Shown here one piece after another: positions 1 through 10,674 of a stretch of DNA of 64,000 nt. The notes below the pieces were generated by a model that did no database searches, had not been told where the DNA came from, and worked only from the letters and a program-made list of their open reading frames with translations. A program made the position numbers and the translations under genes. Origin of the DNA: Bradyrhizobium sp. 132 (GTDB lineage: Bacteria; Pseudomonadota; Alphaproteobacteria; Rhizobiales; Xanthobacteraceae); NCBI RefSeq assembly GCF_023074185.1, contig NZ_JADPKY010000132.1, positions 424,626 to 488,625 on the forward strand. Direction: 5' to 3'. Positions within the stretch are counted from its first letter, which is position 1. Each line of letters opens with the position of its first letter.

Positions 1-3000
1 GGCCTCGCCGTCGTGGCAAGCTCGCACCAGGCGGTCGTGGCCAACGTTGCGTCGCTCGCCGCGAGCAGCGGCATCGCCATCATGATCAACCCGATCACCA
101 ATGTGATGAGCGGGGCGACCAGGGCCTATATCGACAGCGCAGCCATCGACACGCGCCTGACCTCCTCGACATTGGCGCCGCAGATCGAGGTGGCCGCGTC
201 GAGCTTCTCCTATTCCGGCACGCTCGGCGCCGGCATCATTCCGCCCACCGGCAACGGCGGCGGCGGCGCCACGATCATCAGCACGACGATGTCGCGCGAC
301 ACGCGCGCCTACATCACCAATGCCACCGTCGGCGGCGTCCAGTCGCCGAGCCCGACGGTCGGCGCCGTCACCGTGAAGGCCAACGCCGAGCAGGATGCGT
401 CCTCGATCGCGATCGGGTTCAACACCGGCTCGGTCGGGCTGAACGTGTTCCAGGCCACGACGGAAGCCTATGTCGACGGCGGCGCGCTGACGGCCGCGTC
501 ACTGACGGTGAACGCCAACAACAACACCGGCATCTTTTCTGCGAACGGCTCCGGCGCCTATGGCAGCCAGGCCGCGATCGGCGCGGCGTTTCTGGTCCAG
601 GTCTCGGCGAACCGGACCGAGGCCTATGTCGGCGACGAATTCCACTACCAGGGCAACGGCGCGGCGCATACGACCGCGGTCAATCTGACCGGCGCGCTCG
701 ACGTCGAGGCCAAAACGAAGAACCGCTTCGAGGCCTATGCAGTAGGCGGCGCGCTTTCGACAGGGACGGCGGCGATCGCCGGCATGGCGAACGTCGAGAT
801 CGCAAACAACACCACCATCGCCGGCGTCTACGACACCACGCTGCAATCGCCCACGGGAGGCGCGGCCGGCGCGGTCACCATCAACGCGAACGAGGACGTG
901 GCGATCAAGGAGATCGCGGGTGCACTCGCGATCGGGGCCAGCGGAGGCGGCGTCGGCGTTGGTGCCGCGGCGAACGTCATCGTCTTCAAGAGCCAGACCA
1001 TTGCGGAAAGCCGCAACAGCAATTTGAATTCATCCGGCGCGATCAATGTCGGGGCGCTCAGCACCAAGGAGGTGCTGTCCTACGCGGTCACCGCCGGCAT
1101 CGGCGGAAGCGTCGGCATCGGTGCGACCGTCGGCGTCATCATCATCGGCACCAATACCGCCGATCCGGATACGCAGGGCGAGCAGACCGGCCAGCTCAAT
1201 CAGGGCGGCAACGGCACCATCGCGTCGGTGAACGCCGGCACCAATTCTTCGCATGGCAGCAACGCGGTCGCGAGCGGCACCGCCGGGAATCCGAACAATG
1301 CCAACGTGACCTCGACCTACGACGTCAGCAGCGTGCTGACCGGCGGCAATGACGGCGTCACGGCGCAGATCGCGGGCGGCAACGTCACGGGCACGCAGGT
1401 CAATGTCGCCGCCACCAGCGCCAACGCGGCCAAGATGTATCTGCTCGGCGCCGGCTTTGCGAAGAACGTCGGTATCGGTGCCGGCATCGGCTACACCAGC
1501 GTCAGCAGCAGCGTGCTCGCCAATCTGAGCGCGGTCGTATCCGCGCCTTCCGTGGCTGTTGCTGCGGTGGTCAAGGACGCCAGCACCGGATCTTATGCCG
1601 GCAAGACCATCGACACCGAGGCGATCGCCGGCGGTGCCGCGCTTTACTTCGGCGCCGACGCAGCCGTGGCGGTCGGCAACGTTGCCAACACTGTGACCGC
1701 GCAGCTCGGCGGCCAAATCACCGGCACGGGCGGCGACGGCGTCGCCGTCATGGCGCTGGACTCGTCGACCCAGGTCGTCTTCACGGGCGGCGTCACCGGC
1801 GGTGCCGTGGCGGTCGGCGCTTCGATCGCCACCGCGGGACGATCGAGCTCGGTCGCGGCGAAGGTTCTTGACGACGCCGTCGTCAATACCTCGACCCTGG
1901 CGGTTGGCGCGTCCGGCGCCGGCCAATTGACCACGACCTCGACGGCGCTTGGCGGCGGTATCGTCGCCGGCGTCGGTGCGGACGCCGAGGCTCACGAAAA
2001 TTCGACGGTGCTTGCGGAGATCGGTTCGGGCTCCTCGATCACGACCTCCGCGGCCGGCGTCGGTACGCTCGTGACGGCGTCGATCACGCCCAATCTGTCG
2101 AGCACCGCGATCGGCGTCTCGGTCGGCGGCGGCGCGGTCGGCGTCGCCGTCGCCAAGTCCACGGTCGGAGCCATGGTCACGGCCGATGTCGGCGACAATG
2201 CCGTCTTCTCGGGCGGTGCGCTCGCCGTGACCGCCATGGCGCTGGTCCCGACCAGTGGCACGACGACCTATGCCTGGGCGCTCGCAGGTGGCGGCGGCTC
2301 GCTGATCGGCGCGCAGGGCAGCTTGGCCATGGCTTCCGAGAACGCGACGGTCAGCGCGTACGGCGGAACGGGGATTACGCTTCCCAACGGCGACGTGGTC
2401 ATTGCGGCCGAAAATGACAGCAGCCAATACGCCCAGGCGACCGGCCTTTCGACCGGGTTCCTGGCGCTGGGTGCGACCGTCGCCCAGACGTCGTCGAGCG
2501 CGCACACTTACGCCTATCTGGGCGCGCCCGTGGATATGGACACGGCTCATCTGAATCACACTGACTACACCGGCATCCTCCAGATCACGGCCACCGGCAA
2601 GGATACCAACGTCTCCAACGCGACGGTCGGCGCGGGCGGCACTTACGCCGGCGCCGCTGCGGTCGCAACCACGAGTTCGACCGCCGTGACCGATGCGCGG
2701 TTCGACGGTGGCACGACGGATGACACGGTCTATTTCGGCGGCCTCAGCATCAACGCCAAGCACACCACGAATTATGCCGCCAGCGGTGACGCCTATCAGG
2801 CGTCCACGGCCGGTGTCTCCGCCGGCAAGGCGCAGAACGACGTCAACTCGACCACCACTGCCGAGATCGGAAACCACCTGATCATCAATTCGGCCGGCGG
2901 CAACATGGTCGTCATCTCCAACGACATCGTCAACCAGGCCGGTGGCGGCGCGCGTTCGGGCTCCGGCGGCACGTTCTCGGGCGCTGCCGCACTCAGCGAC

Positions 3001-6000
3001 TCCCATGTCACCCAGACCGTCACCACCAACATCGGCTCCGGCACGGTCCTGAGCCTCAACGGCGATCCGCGGACCTCGGCGGCGGTGATCAACATCGAGG
3101 CCTACAACACGCTGAACACCAACGACACTGCCAGCCTGGCCACGGCCAGCTTCTTCGCGGGCGGCGGCGCCGAATCCAACATGACGGCAAACGCCACGCT
3201 CGCGGTCAACATCAACGCCCGCGAACTCTTCAGCGCCGGCAAGATCTATATTGGTTCGGCGGCGAAGATGGCGGCGGCCAACAATGCCAATGCCAGCCTC
3301 TACGGCGCGATCGCCGGCGTCGGCGCCAGCACCAATACCTGGGCGCACGCCAACCAGGCCGTCAATGTCGGCAACAACGCCAAGGTCGAGGCCTGGGGCC
3401 AGATCAACATTTTTGCCGGCATGTCGGGCGATACCATCATCTTCAGCAGCGTGCAGGCAACCGCAACGACGGTTGTCTACAACAACACCGCGATTCCGAT
3501 CTCGACGCTCTACCGCGGCACGGCCAATGCAGATGACACCACAAGCCTGACGCTCGCCAACACCTCGAGCGTGCTCGGCGTACAGAACATTTCCCTGGGA
3601 GCGACCCAGAGTCAGGTCACGGCCTCCGGCAACGGCAGCAACTACAATCCGTATCTGGACATCTTCAGCGCCAAGAACAGCGATAACCACAGCCACACCA
3701 GCGGAACCGGCGATGTCGCGCTCAATGGCCTGGTGGCGGCGGGCATCAACAACGATATCACCATTACGATCGACATAGGTGCGAGCACGCCGACCGCGAG
3801 CACGACGAGTCCCTACTCGTCACTGCTGTCCGGCGGTTCGTCGACACCTACCCTCGAATATGTCGCCGACGTCGACCACTTCAACCCGATGATGAGCTGG
3901 AACCACCAGGTGGTCCAGTACACCATCGTCGGCGGCTTCAATCCCTACCAGAGCGTCGTCAACCAGCTCGTCACGCTGACCGGCCTGACCGAGACGCAAA
4001 TTCGCTCACAGCTGGCGGCGGCGACGCCCGCGGCGCCCGCCACGATGTCGCCGTCAGGCACCGATCCGACCGGCGACTTCCAGCGCCAGATCAACGCGTT
4101 GATCCAGCAGGCGCCGTACACCTCCGACTCCACCGGCAATGCCTTCGCATTCGGCGATATGCTGGTGTCCGCCGGCAACGTCTCGATCCTGGCGCAGAAG
4201 CTGACTGGCAACAGCGGCACGAATCCGACTGCGCCGGCGGTGATCGCGCGCAGCTCGCCGATGATCAAGATCGAGAACAGGGGTCTCGACTTCATGGACC
4301 TGGCCAACCTCACGGTCACCAATGTAACCGGAGGAAACATCACCTACCGCCAGATCGACCATGTCGACCCGGATTCGCACTCCAACGTGACCTTCACCGC
4401 CACGCCGAGCGCGACGCCGATCATCGACATCTCGGCCACCTACAACCGACTGGATCCCTCCAGCGGGCTCGGCGTCGACCAGAACGGCAACCAGCTGACC
4501 CGCACGCCCGACATCTATTTCGACGGTGCCGTCAACAACGAGAACGGCCTGCTCAAGATCACCAACAATCTCGGCAGCATCGTCGCGTCGCAGTCACTCA
4601 ATGCCGCGACCGTCCAGATGGTGGCGCCCAACGGCTCGTTCGTCTTCCTCGGCGGCATTGGCAGCTTTTACACCTCCAACCACGATGTTCTCTCGCAATG
4701 GGCCGGCGTCGAATTCAAGCCGGCTGACGACGACACGCTGACGGCGGTGATGGCGGCGGCGACCTATCTCGGCGCCTATGGCGATTACGCGACCGCTCCG
4801 CATATCGCAGGGGGAGCCGGTCACCCGTATTTCTACTACTGCTGCGTCGACGGCAACAACGGCGTTCAGCAAACGGCCGCCAACAGCACGATCTTCACTG
4901 CGCGCATGCTGGAACTGTATTACGACGGCCTGTCGCTCTATTCGGCGATCTTCCTGCCGATGGGATCGGGGGCGCCGGGTAGCGGCAACCCCAACGCCGG
5001 CAGCGTTGGGAGCACCACCGTGCTCGGGCAGATGGAAGGGCCGACGCGCCAGACCATCACCACCGCGCCGTGGGAGCGGGATACCTATACCGGCCAGGGC
5101 GTCTACAGCAACTCGACCTACGACTACACCACGACCTCGACAGATTCCCAGGGCAACACCACCACCACCAACCACACGTCTACGTTCTACTCGCCATTCA
5201 ATTGCGCGGGGTGCTCTGCCTATTTCCAGGTCGTCAATATCCAGCCCGACGTGATCACGCCGAGGACCGCGCAATCCAACTCGTCCTCGAACTGGAGCTC
5301 GACCGCGCCCACGGGGTACCAAACGCCCGATAACGCGCCCTTCATCTTCGGCAAGGCGATCATCATCTCGGCGGGGGTCATCAACATCAACGGCACGATC
5401 CAGAGCGGCACGAGCAGCGATTACTCGGTCGACATCGGCGGGACCACGTTGACCGCCATCAACGACCTCAAGAGCCGCAATGCGGGAGCGGACTTTGCCC
5501 AGGCCCAGGTCAACGCGCGGAACGGCAGCTATTACGACATCACGGCCTCCGCGACGACGGAGGCCGCAGGCGACATCAAGATCGGGGTCAAGTACAACGC
5601 GCTCACCGACCAGATCCTCGTGAACGGCGTGGTGCAGGGCTCGGGCGGCTACGTCTATCTGAACGGCAAAATCATCTCGACGTCGACCCAGGATGGTGTC
5701 TCCCAGGGCACTATCGCGGTCAAAGGTGGCGCCGGCTCGATCACGGTCAACAACACAACCGGCCTGCAGCTCGTCACCAACACCATCAATACCGGCGTCA
5801 GCGCACCGAGCGTGATCGAGATCGTCGATCAGCTCAAGCAGCAGACGACGTGGTACGTCTACAATCCTTCCGCTGCGGGCGGCCAGCAGGTATCGACGTA
5901 TCAAACGAGCGGCTTCAATGCGAGCCAGTACACCGACACGATGCTGACCAGCCTCAGTGGCACGGCAGGCATCCAGTACGCGACCAAGGCAAACATGTTC

Positions 6001-9000
6001 TACCAGTGGGTCGATACGGCTACGCTGGATCGTCCGACGGACTCAACGCAGTTCGACTACGGCTGGCACTATACGCCCAACGCGGCCACCGGGCAGAACT
6101 GGACCCGCACCATCAGCCTGGTTTCGGACGTGCAGCAGGCCCAGGGCGGCGGCGGCAGCACTGGCCCACAGACCTCCAACTTCCAGGAAGTCGTCACCGC
6201 GACCGGTTCCTATCACACCGGCGGCGGCAACACCCATCCCGAGAAGTGCTGCGGCGCGGACGGTCAGTACAATTGGTACCAGGAGATCTACGATCACCTG
6301 ACACTGACGCTGACCAATACGGTCAAGGCGTCGAACCCGATCAACATCTCGTTCAGCGGCGGCGGCAACAGCACGGTTCTGGTCACTTCGAACTCCGGCA
6401 TCGTCGTCAACGGTCCGATCAACAACCTCTCGGGCACGACGACGGTCAACGCCACCGGGGCCAATTCGGCCATCACTAGCGGCACGAATGCGAACAACCC
6501 GATGATATCGGGCCGGAGCGTAATTCTCTCGGCGGATGGCGGCATCGGCACGATCGGCGCGAACGGTGTTCCCGTCCAGGTGCAGGTCTATGGCGGCAGC
6601 CTGACGGCGAGTTCGATTGACCACGACATCGCGATCGCGGCCATCGGCTCGCTTTCGATCAATCAGGTGAAGGTAAATTCGGCGGGCAGCACGCCGCAGG
6701 GCAGTGTCTTTATCTCGGCGACCGGGGACATCTACTCGGCCTCGCCCTACGACGTCGCCAACCCCGTCGTGATCGGCAAGAACGTCGAGATCAACTCCAC
6801 CGCCGGCGCGATCGGCGCGACGAGCAGCGTCGTCAATGGCGCGAGCACGCTTACCAATATCAATCCGCTGGTGATCCAGGCGACGGGCACGACGCAGGCC
6901 GGCGGCAGCGTCGACGGCGGGGTTCTCGACAGCGCCTCGGCCACCGGCACCTACATCGTGCAGTCCAAGGGCGATTTGCGCCTCGGCACGGTCCAGTCGA
7001 GCGGCGGCCCGGTGTTCCTGGAGGCCGCCGGCTCGGACGGCAACCAGGCGAGCATCCTGAACGGAAGGACCGCGGTTGGTCTCACCCAGGCGCAGAGCCA
7101 GCATCTGCAGGATGTCTGGGCCAGCCTCGACCTGCTCAGCGGCAACGCCGCCACCAACGCCGTCAACAGCTACCAGTCGATGGTGACGTCGGCCTACAAC
7201 GACTACTTCCAGCTCAAGAACATCGCGTTCACGAACGGCAGCACCTACAACCCGACTTCGGTGGGGCTGACGGTGCTGCGGGCGCAAGTGGCCGCCAAGC
7301 TCGGCATCGACCCCGCGAACGTCTCGACGACGGACATGAAGGTCGAGGCCACGACGCGGTTCCTGAGGGATCAGTTCCTGCTCGGCAGGATCACGACCGA
7401 CGAGCTCAAGACCTCGCTGACGACATTGCTCGGCACCGCACCGGCAGATCCGCTGGCGACCGTGTTCGGCAGCTCGTTGTCGTCGACCCTGTTCACGAAG
7501 CTGTTCGACGGCGTAACGACAGCCAATCAGCGCCTGCCGAGCAATACGGCGCTGCAAACGGCGCTCACGACCTACAGTGCGAATTACACTTACACGCTCG
7601 CATCGACCGAGAGGGTCTACGGCATCATCACCGCGGGCGCGCAGTGGACACAGAGCCAGCTCGCCTACACCGTCTCGTCGTCGGCCGTCGGCGCCGCACC
7701 GCCGCCGATCGACGAGAACGTCGTGGCCAATGTCAGCGCCAACCAGATCATGCTCTACGCGCCGCACGGTTCGGTCGGCAATTCGGCCGCGCCGCAGGCG
7801 TTCACTTTCACGAGCGTCGATTCCTCGTCGCTGACGCCGGAGCAGAGGGGATTGCTCGCGACCGCCGGCCCCGGTCAGCTCACTGTCGGCGCGGTCACCG
7901 ACCCGACGACCCATGTCGTGACATATACGGTCAGCCTGTCGCAGCAGAACCTCGTCGTTGTCGACAACCCGATCGCGATCTCGGCCAAGTCGCTGACGAA
8001 TGTCTATCTCGGCAGCAAGAACAGCCTTACACTAGGCGGCGTCACTGCGAACTACGGCCCGATCGCGGCCGCGCAGGCCAACGGCATCGAAGTGACCGGC
8101 CGTGGCGACGTCAAGCTCGACGCCGTGACCAGCATCACCGCCGCCGCCGGCGTGACCGGTACGCCCGTGATCTCCGGCGATATCGGCAACCTGACCCTGA
8201 TCGCCGAGCACGGCAATGTCGGTGCCCCCGGGGCCGCCGGAAGCAATCCCGCAGCCAATGCAAACGCGATCCAGATCGCGTTCGCCGATCCGAGCAACGA
8301 TCAGCTCGACCAGGTCTCGTCGGCGCAGGGCATCTATGTGAAGCAGACCACCGGCGATCTCATCCTCGGCAACATTGCCGCCGGCAATGCAATTCAGCTC
8401 GCGGCGACCGGCAGCATCTACGCCGAATCCGGCTTCTCAGACCGTACCGCGATCCACATTCTGGGCACCGACCTCGATCTGCGTGCCGGCGGCAGCATCA
8501 GCTTCAACGGCTCGACCTTCCAGCCCGTGCAGGTGAATATCTCCGGCGCCGTGACCGGCTCGGCGGTCGGCGATCTCAGCATCCTCGCGGTCACCGGAGA
8601 TCTCGTGGTCGGCGCGAGCGGCACCTATGGAACGCTGACGGCTGGCGGAGCACTGACGCTGAACGTTCCGCGCGGCGTGCTCACCATCAATGCGGACATC
8701 ACCAGCGGCGGCCTGATGCAACTGCTTGCCAACCGCGGCATGACTTTCACGGCCGGCACCAGCACGGCGCCTGTGACGGCGACCAGCAGCTCGGACGGAG
8801 TGACACTGGTGGCCGCGACACTGTCGATGGGAGCTTACGCCGCCATCAACGCGGCCGGCGTGATCTCCGTGACCACCACCGGCGACGCGACCATCGGCCA
8901 GCTGAATTCGTCGCTGTCCTATGCGGCGGCCTCGAATGCGCCTTCGATCATCGTCACCGCCGGCGGCGTCGCCTCGCTGGGGGCGATCATCGACAACGGC

Positions 9001-10674
9001 GACGGCCAGATCAAGTTCGTCGCGTCCGGCTCAGGCGCCGAAGTCGCACTGAGCGCATCCAACGGCATCGGCAACGCGACAAGCCGGTTCATCCTCAGCG
9101 CCGCGCGGCTGTCGGCAAGCACGAGTGCCGGCGGCATTTACCTGAAGGCTCTGACCGACACCGAGGCGAGCCTGCTCTCCGCGGTCAAGGGTAGCGTGGA
9201 CATCCTCGGCACCGGTGGCCTGACGCTCGACCAGGTGCTGGCGGGCACGGCGGCGGGCGCGAGCGGCTCCTTCAGCGCCGTGGCGAACAACGGCAGCATC
9301 GTCATCGGCACCGCCGACAGCAGCGGGTCGCAGACGGTCCACGCCACCCAGAACGTGACGTTCAAGTCGCTCGCGGCAACCGGCTACAGCGGCGACGTCG
9401 GCAACATCAATGTCACGGCTGATAACGGCTTCATCCTGGCGCAGACGGTGATCTCGGGCGGCGTGACGACGCTGGGTTCGGTCTCGGCCAACGGCTCGGC
9501 AAGACTGCTGGCGGCGGGCGCGAACACCGGTCATAACCTCACGGCTTCGACCGGCAACGCGCTTCTGCAGGGCACCTTTGTCAGGTGGGATAATCTCAAT
9601 GTCGGCGGCACGCTCGGCATCACTGCGACGGCTGGAGGGATCACGCTCGGCACCGCCACCAGCGGCGGCACGCAGACCCTGCATGCCGTGGACGACATCG
9701 TCTTCAGCCAGCTGACCACGACGGGGATCCCGGGCGATGCCGGCGGCATCGACGTCAAGTCCGACACCGGTTCGCTCCGCGGCGGATCGATCTCCGCCAA
9801 CGGCGATACGCATTTCGATGTGGCCGGAGGGGTCTCGTTCGACCGGATCAGCGGCAATGTGATCAAGCTGATTTCGTCGGGCGACCTGACCATCAATTGG
9901 GTCAGCGTGGTCAAGGAGCTCGACCTCGCAGCCGATACCATCAACGTCAAGGGCGAGCAGGTCCACTCGAACCCGTCGGTTCCGCTGATCATGAACATCA
10001 CCGGCTACAATGGCGGTACCGCGAAATACGCCAACATCTCGATCGATCCGGACACCATCATCATCAACCAGTTCAAGGTGGTGGACGCGAACTTCCTGAC
10101 CGATGCGCACTCCGTGACGATCCTGAACGGCTATGTGCCGGGCCAGCTCATGCTCACCACCGCCACCCAGCAGGTGCTGCTGGACAACCGTTCGCCGGCA
10201 CCGACGAACGGGCCGTCGCTCCAGCTTTATCAGCCGGGCGGCGTGTTCACGATGAGCCAGGTCGGCAACGCCAATGTCAGCAACGCCTATGTGGTGTTCT
10301 ACACCGGCGACGTCTCGGCGACCGTCACCAACTACGGCTCGACCCACACCTGCTGCAACGACTTCACCGGCGCGAGCATGGTGCGCAACATCCCGGTCGA
10401 CGGCGAGGGCAAGGAGAGCATCGAGACCTGGCTCGCGAAAAAGGACGGCGGGACGTTCTACCTGCTCGGTCTGTCCGGCCAGGCGCGGCTCGACGCGCTG
10501 CTGACGCCGCGGCCGGTCGAGACCGTCGGGGCCGGCCCGGCCGTCAACATCGAAGGACTGAACGACATGCGCAAGCTGCGCCGCCAGGGGCAGCGCGTGG
10601 GGCGCACGGGCTGGAAGGATGCGGCGGTCGAGACGGCGAGGCCGGCGATTGGCCGTCTGGCACAGGCATGGTAA
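1..10674 (+). CDS. Giant two-partner-secretion adhesin (TpsA, filamentous haemagglutinin/LktA-like), 5' truncated by window
   Basis: The reading frame is open from base 1 to TAA at 10672-10674, so about 3,557 residues are visible and the start and TPS signal region lie upstream. The protein is rich in Gly, Ala, Ser, Thr, Asn and Val and reads as a long beta-helix of short repeats. The N-terminal third carries repeated T-R/E-A-Y-I/V segments. Such proteins are exported through a dedicated TpsB pore and act as surface adhesins. The gene directly downstream is that pore, and its first ATG overlaps this stop codon. Only eight cysteines occur, all in close pairs (codons at 4840/4843, 5203/5212, 6247/6250 and 10351/10354). 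The C-terminus ends in a basic Arg/Lys-rich tail. The class is secure; the binding target is unknown. Confidence 0.85.
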   Translation, partial: GLAVVASSHQAVVANVASLAASSGIAIMINPITNVMSGATRAYIDSAAIDTRLTSSTLAPQIEVAASSFSYSGTLGAGIIPPTGNGGGGATIISTTMSRDTRAYITNATVGGVQSPSPTVGAVTVKANAEQDASSIAIGFNTGSVGLNVFQATTEAYVDGGALTAASLTVNANNNTGIFSANGSGAYGSQAAIGAAFLVQVSANRTEAYVGDEFHYQGNGAAHTTAVNLTGALDVEAKTKNRFEAYAVGGALSTGTAAIAGMANVEIANNTTIAGVYDTTLQSPTGGAAGAVTINANEDVAIKEIAGALAIGASGGGVGVGAAANVIVFKSQTIAESRNSNLNSSGAINVGALSTKEVLSYAVTAGIGGSVGIGATVGVIIIGTNTADPDTQGEQTGQLNQGGNGTIASVNAGTNSSHGSNAVASGTAGNPNNANVTSTYDVSSVLTGGNDGVTAQIAGGNVTGTQVNVAATSANAAKMYLLGAGFAKNVGIGAGIGYTSVSSSVLANLSAVVSAPSVAVAAVVKDASTGSYAGKTIDTEAIAGGAALYFGADAAVAVGNVANTVTAQLGGQITGTGGDGVAVMALDSSTQVVFTGGVTGGAVAVGASIATAGRSSSVAAKVLDDAVVNTSTLAVGASGAGQLTTTSTALGGGIVAGVGADAEAHENSTVLAEIGSGSSITTSAAGVGTLVTASITPNLSSTAIGVSVGGGAVGVAVAKSTVGAMVTADVGDNAVFSGGALAVTAMALVPTSGTTTYAWALAGGGGSLIGAQGSLAMASENATVSAYGGTGITLPNGDVVIAAENDSSQYAQATGLSTGFLALGATVAQTSSSAHTYAYLGAPVDMDTAHLNHTDYTGILQITATGKDTNVSNATVGAGGTYAGAAAVATTSSTAVTDARFDGGTTDDTVYFGGLSINAKHTTNYAASGDAYQASTAGVSAGKAQNDVNSTTTAEIGNHLIINSAGGNMVVISNDIVNQAGGGARSGSGGTFSGAAALSDSHVTQTVTTNIGSGTVLSLNGDPRTSAAVINIEAYNTLNTNDTASLATASFFAGGGAESNMTANATLAVNINARELFSAGKIYIGSAAKMAAANNANASLYGAIAGVGASTNTWAHANQAVNVGNNAKVEAWGQINIFAGMSGDTIIFSSVQATATTVVYNNTAIPISTLYRGTANADDTTSLTLANTSSVLGVQNISLGATQSQVTASGNGSNYNPYLDIFSAKNSDNHSHTSGTGDVALNGLVAAGINNDITITIDIGASTPTASTTSPYSSLLSGGSSTPTLEYVADVDHFNPMMSWNHQVVQYTIVGGFNPYQSVVNQLVTLTGLTETQIRSQLAAATPAAPATMSPSGTDPTGDFQRQINALIQQAPYTSDSTGNAFAFGDMLVSAGNVSILAQKLTGNSGTNPTAPAVIARSSPMIKIENRGLDFMDLANLTVTNVTGGNITYRQIDHVDPDSHSNVTFTATPSATPIIDISATYNRLDPSSGLGVDQNGNQLTRTPDIYFDGAVNNENGLLKITNNLGSIVASQSLNAATVQMVAPNGSFVFLGGIGSFYTSNHDVLSQWAGVEFKPADDDTLTAVMAAATYLGAYGDYATAPHIAGGAGHPYFYYCCVDGNNGVQQTAANSTIFTARMLELYYDGLSLYSAIFLPMGSGAPGSGNPNAGSVGSTTVLGQMEGPTRQTITTAPWERDTYTGQGVYSNSTYDYTTTSTDSQGNTTTTNHTSTFYSPFNCAGCSAYFQVVNIQPDVITPRTAQSNSSSNWSSTAPTGYQTPDNAPFIFGKAIIISAGVININGTIQSGTSSDYSVDIGGTTLTAINDLKSRNAGADFAQAQVNARNGSYYDITASATTEAAGDIKIGVKYNALTDQILVNGVVQGSGGYVYLNGKIISTSTQDGVSQGTIAVKGGAGSITVNNTTGLQLVTNTINTGVSAPSVIEIVDQLKQQTTWYVYNPSAAGGQQVSTYQTSGFNASQYTDTMLTSLSGTAGIQYATKANMFYQWVDTATLDRPTDSTQFDYGWHYTPNAATGQNWTRTISLVSDVQQAQGGGGSTGPQTSNFQEVVTATGSYHTGGGNTHPEKCCGADGQYNWYQEIYDHLTLTLTNTVKASNPINISFSGGGNSTVLVTSNSGIVVNGPINNLSGTTTVNATGANSAITSGTNANNPMISGRSVILSADGGIGTIGANGVPVQVQVYGGSLTASSIDHDIAIAAIGSLSINQVKVNSAGSTPQGSVFISATGDIYSASPYDVANPVVIGKNVEINSTAGAIGATSSVVNGASTLTNINPLVIQATGTTQAGGSVDGGVLDSASATGTYIVQSKGDLRLGTVQSSGGPVFLEAAGSDGNQASILNGRTAVGLTQAQSQHLQDVWASLDLLSGNAATNAVNSYQSMVTSAYNDYFQLKNIAFTNGSTYNPTSVGLTVLRAQVAAKLGIDPANVSTTDMKVEATTRFLRDQFLLGRITTDELKTSLTTLLGTAPADPLATVFGSSLSSTLFTKLFDGVTTANQRLPSNTALQTALTTYSANYTYTLASTERVYGIITAGAQWTQSQLAYTVSSSAVGAAPPPIDENVVANVSANQIMLYAPHGSVGNSAAPQAFTFTSVDSSSLTPEQRGLLATAGPGQLTVGAVTDPTTHVVTYTVSLSQQNLVVVDNPIAISAKSLTNVYLGSKNSLTLGGVTANYGPIAAAQANGIEVTGRGDVKLDAVTSITAAAGVTGTPVISGDIGNLTLIAEHGNVGAPGAAGSNPAANANAIQIAFADPSNDQLDQVSSAQGIYVKQTTGDLILGNIAAGNAIQLAATGSIYAESGFSDRTAIHILGTDLDLRAGGSISFNGSTFQPVQVNISGAVTGSAVGDLSILAVTGDLVVGASGTYGTLTAGGALTLNVPRGVLTINADITSGGLMQLLANRGMTFTAGTSTAPVTATSSSDGVTLVAATLSMGAYAAINAAGVISVTTTGDATIGQLNSSLSYAAASNAPSIIVTAGGVASLGAIIDNGDGQIKFVASGSGAEVALSASNGIGNATSRFILSAARLSASTSAGGIYLKALTDTEASLLSAVKGSVDILGTGGLTLDQVLAGTAAGASGSFSAVANNGSIVIGTADSSGSQTVHATQNVTFKSLAATGYSGDVGNINVTADNGFILAQTVISGGVTTLGSVSANGSARLLAAGANTGHNLTASTGNALLQGTFVRWDNLNVGGTLGITATAGGITLGTATSGGTQTLHAVDDIVFSQLTTTGIPGDAGGIDVKSDTGSLRGGSISANGDTHFDVAGGVSFDRISGNVIKLISSGDLTINWVSVVKELDLAADTINVKGEQVHSNPSVPLIMNITGYNGGTAKYANISIDPDTIIINQFKVVDANFLTDAHSVTILNGYVPGQLMLTTATQQVLLDNRSPAPTNGPSLQLYQPGGVFTMSQVGNANVSNAYVVFYTGDVSATVTNYGSTHTCCNDFTGASMVRNIPVDGEGKESIETWLAKKDGGTFYLLGLSGQARLDALLTPRPVETVGAGPAVNIEGLNDMRKLRRQGQRVGRTGWKDAAVETARPAIGRLAQAW

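Noticed and set aside
1030..3696. Long minus-strand open frame (888 codons) and several similar ones (6043-7914, 7644-9194 plus, 9031-10746, 36004-37941, 44975-47146 plus, 52021-53997 plus)
   Set aside because: They lie opposite or within strong coding sequence, are rich in Arg, Ala, Gly, Asp and His, show no family character, and are typical shadows in high-GC DNA.
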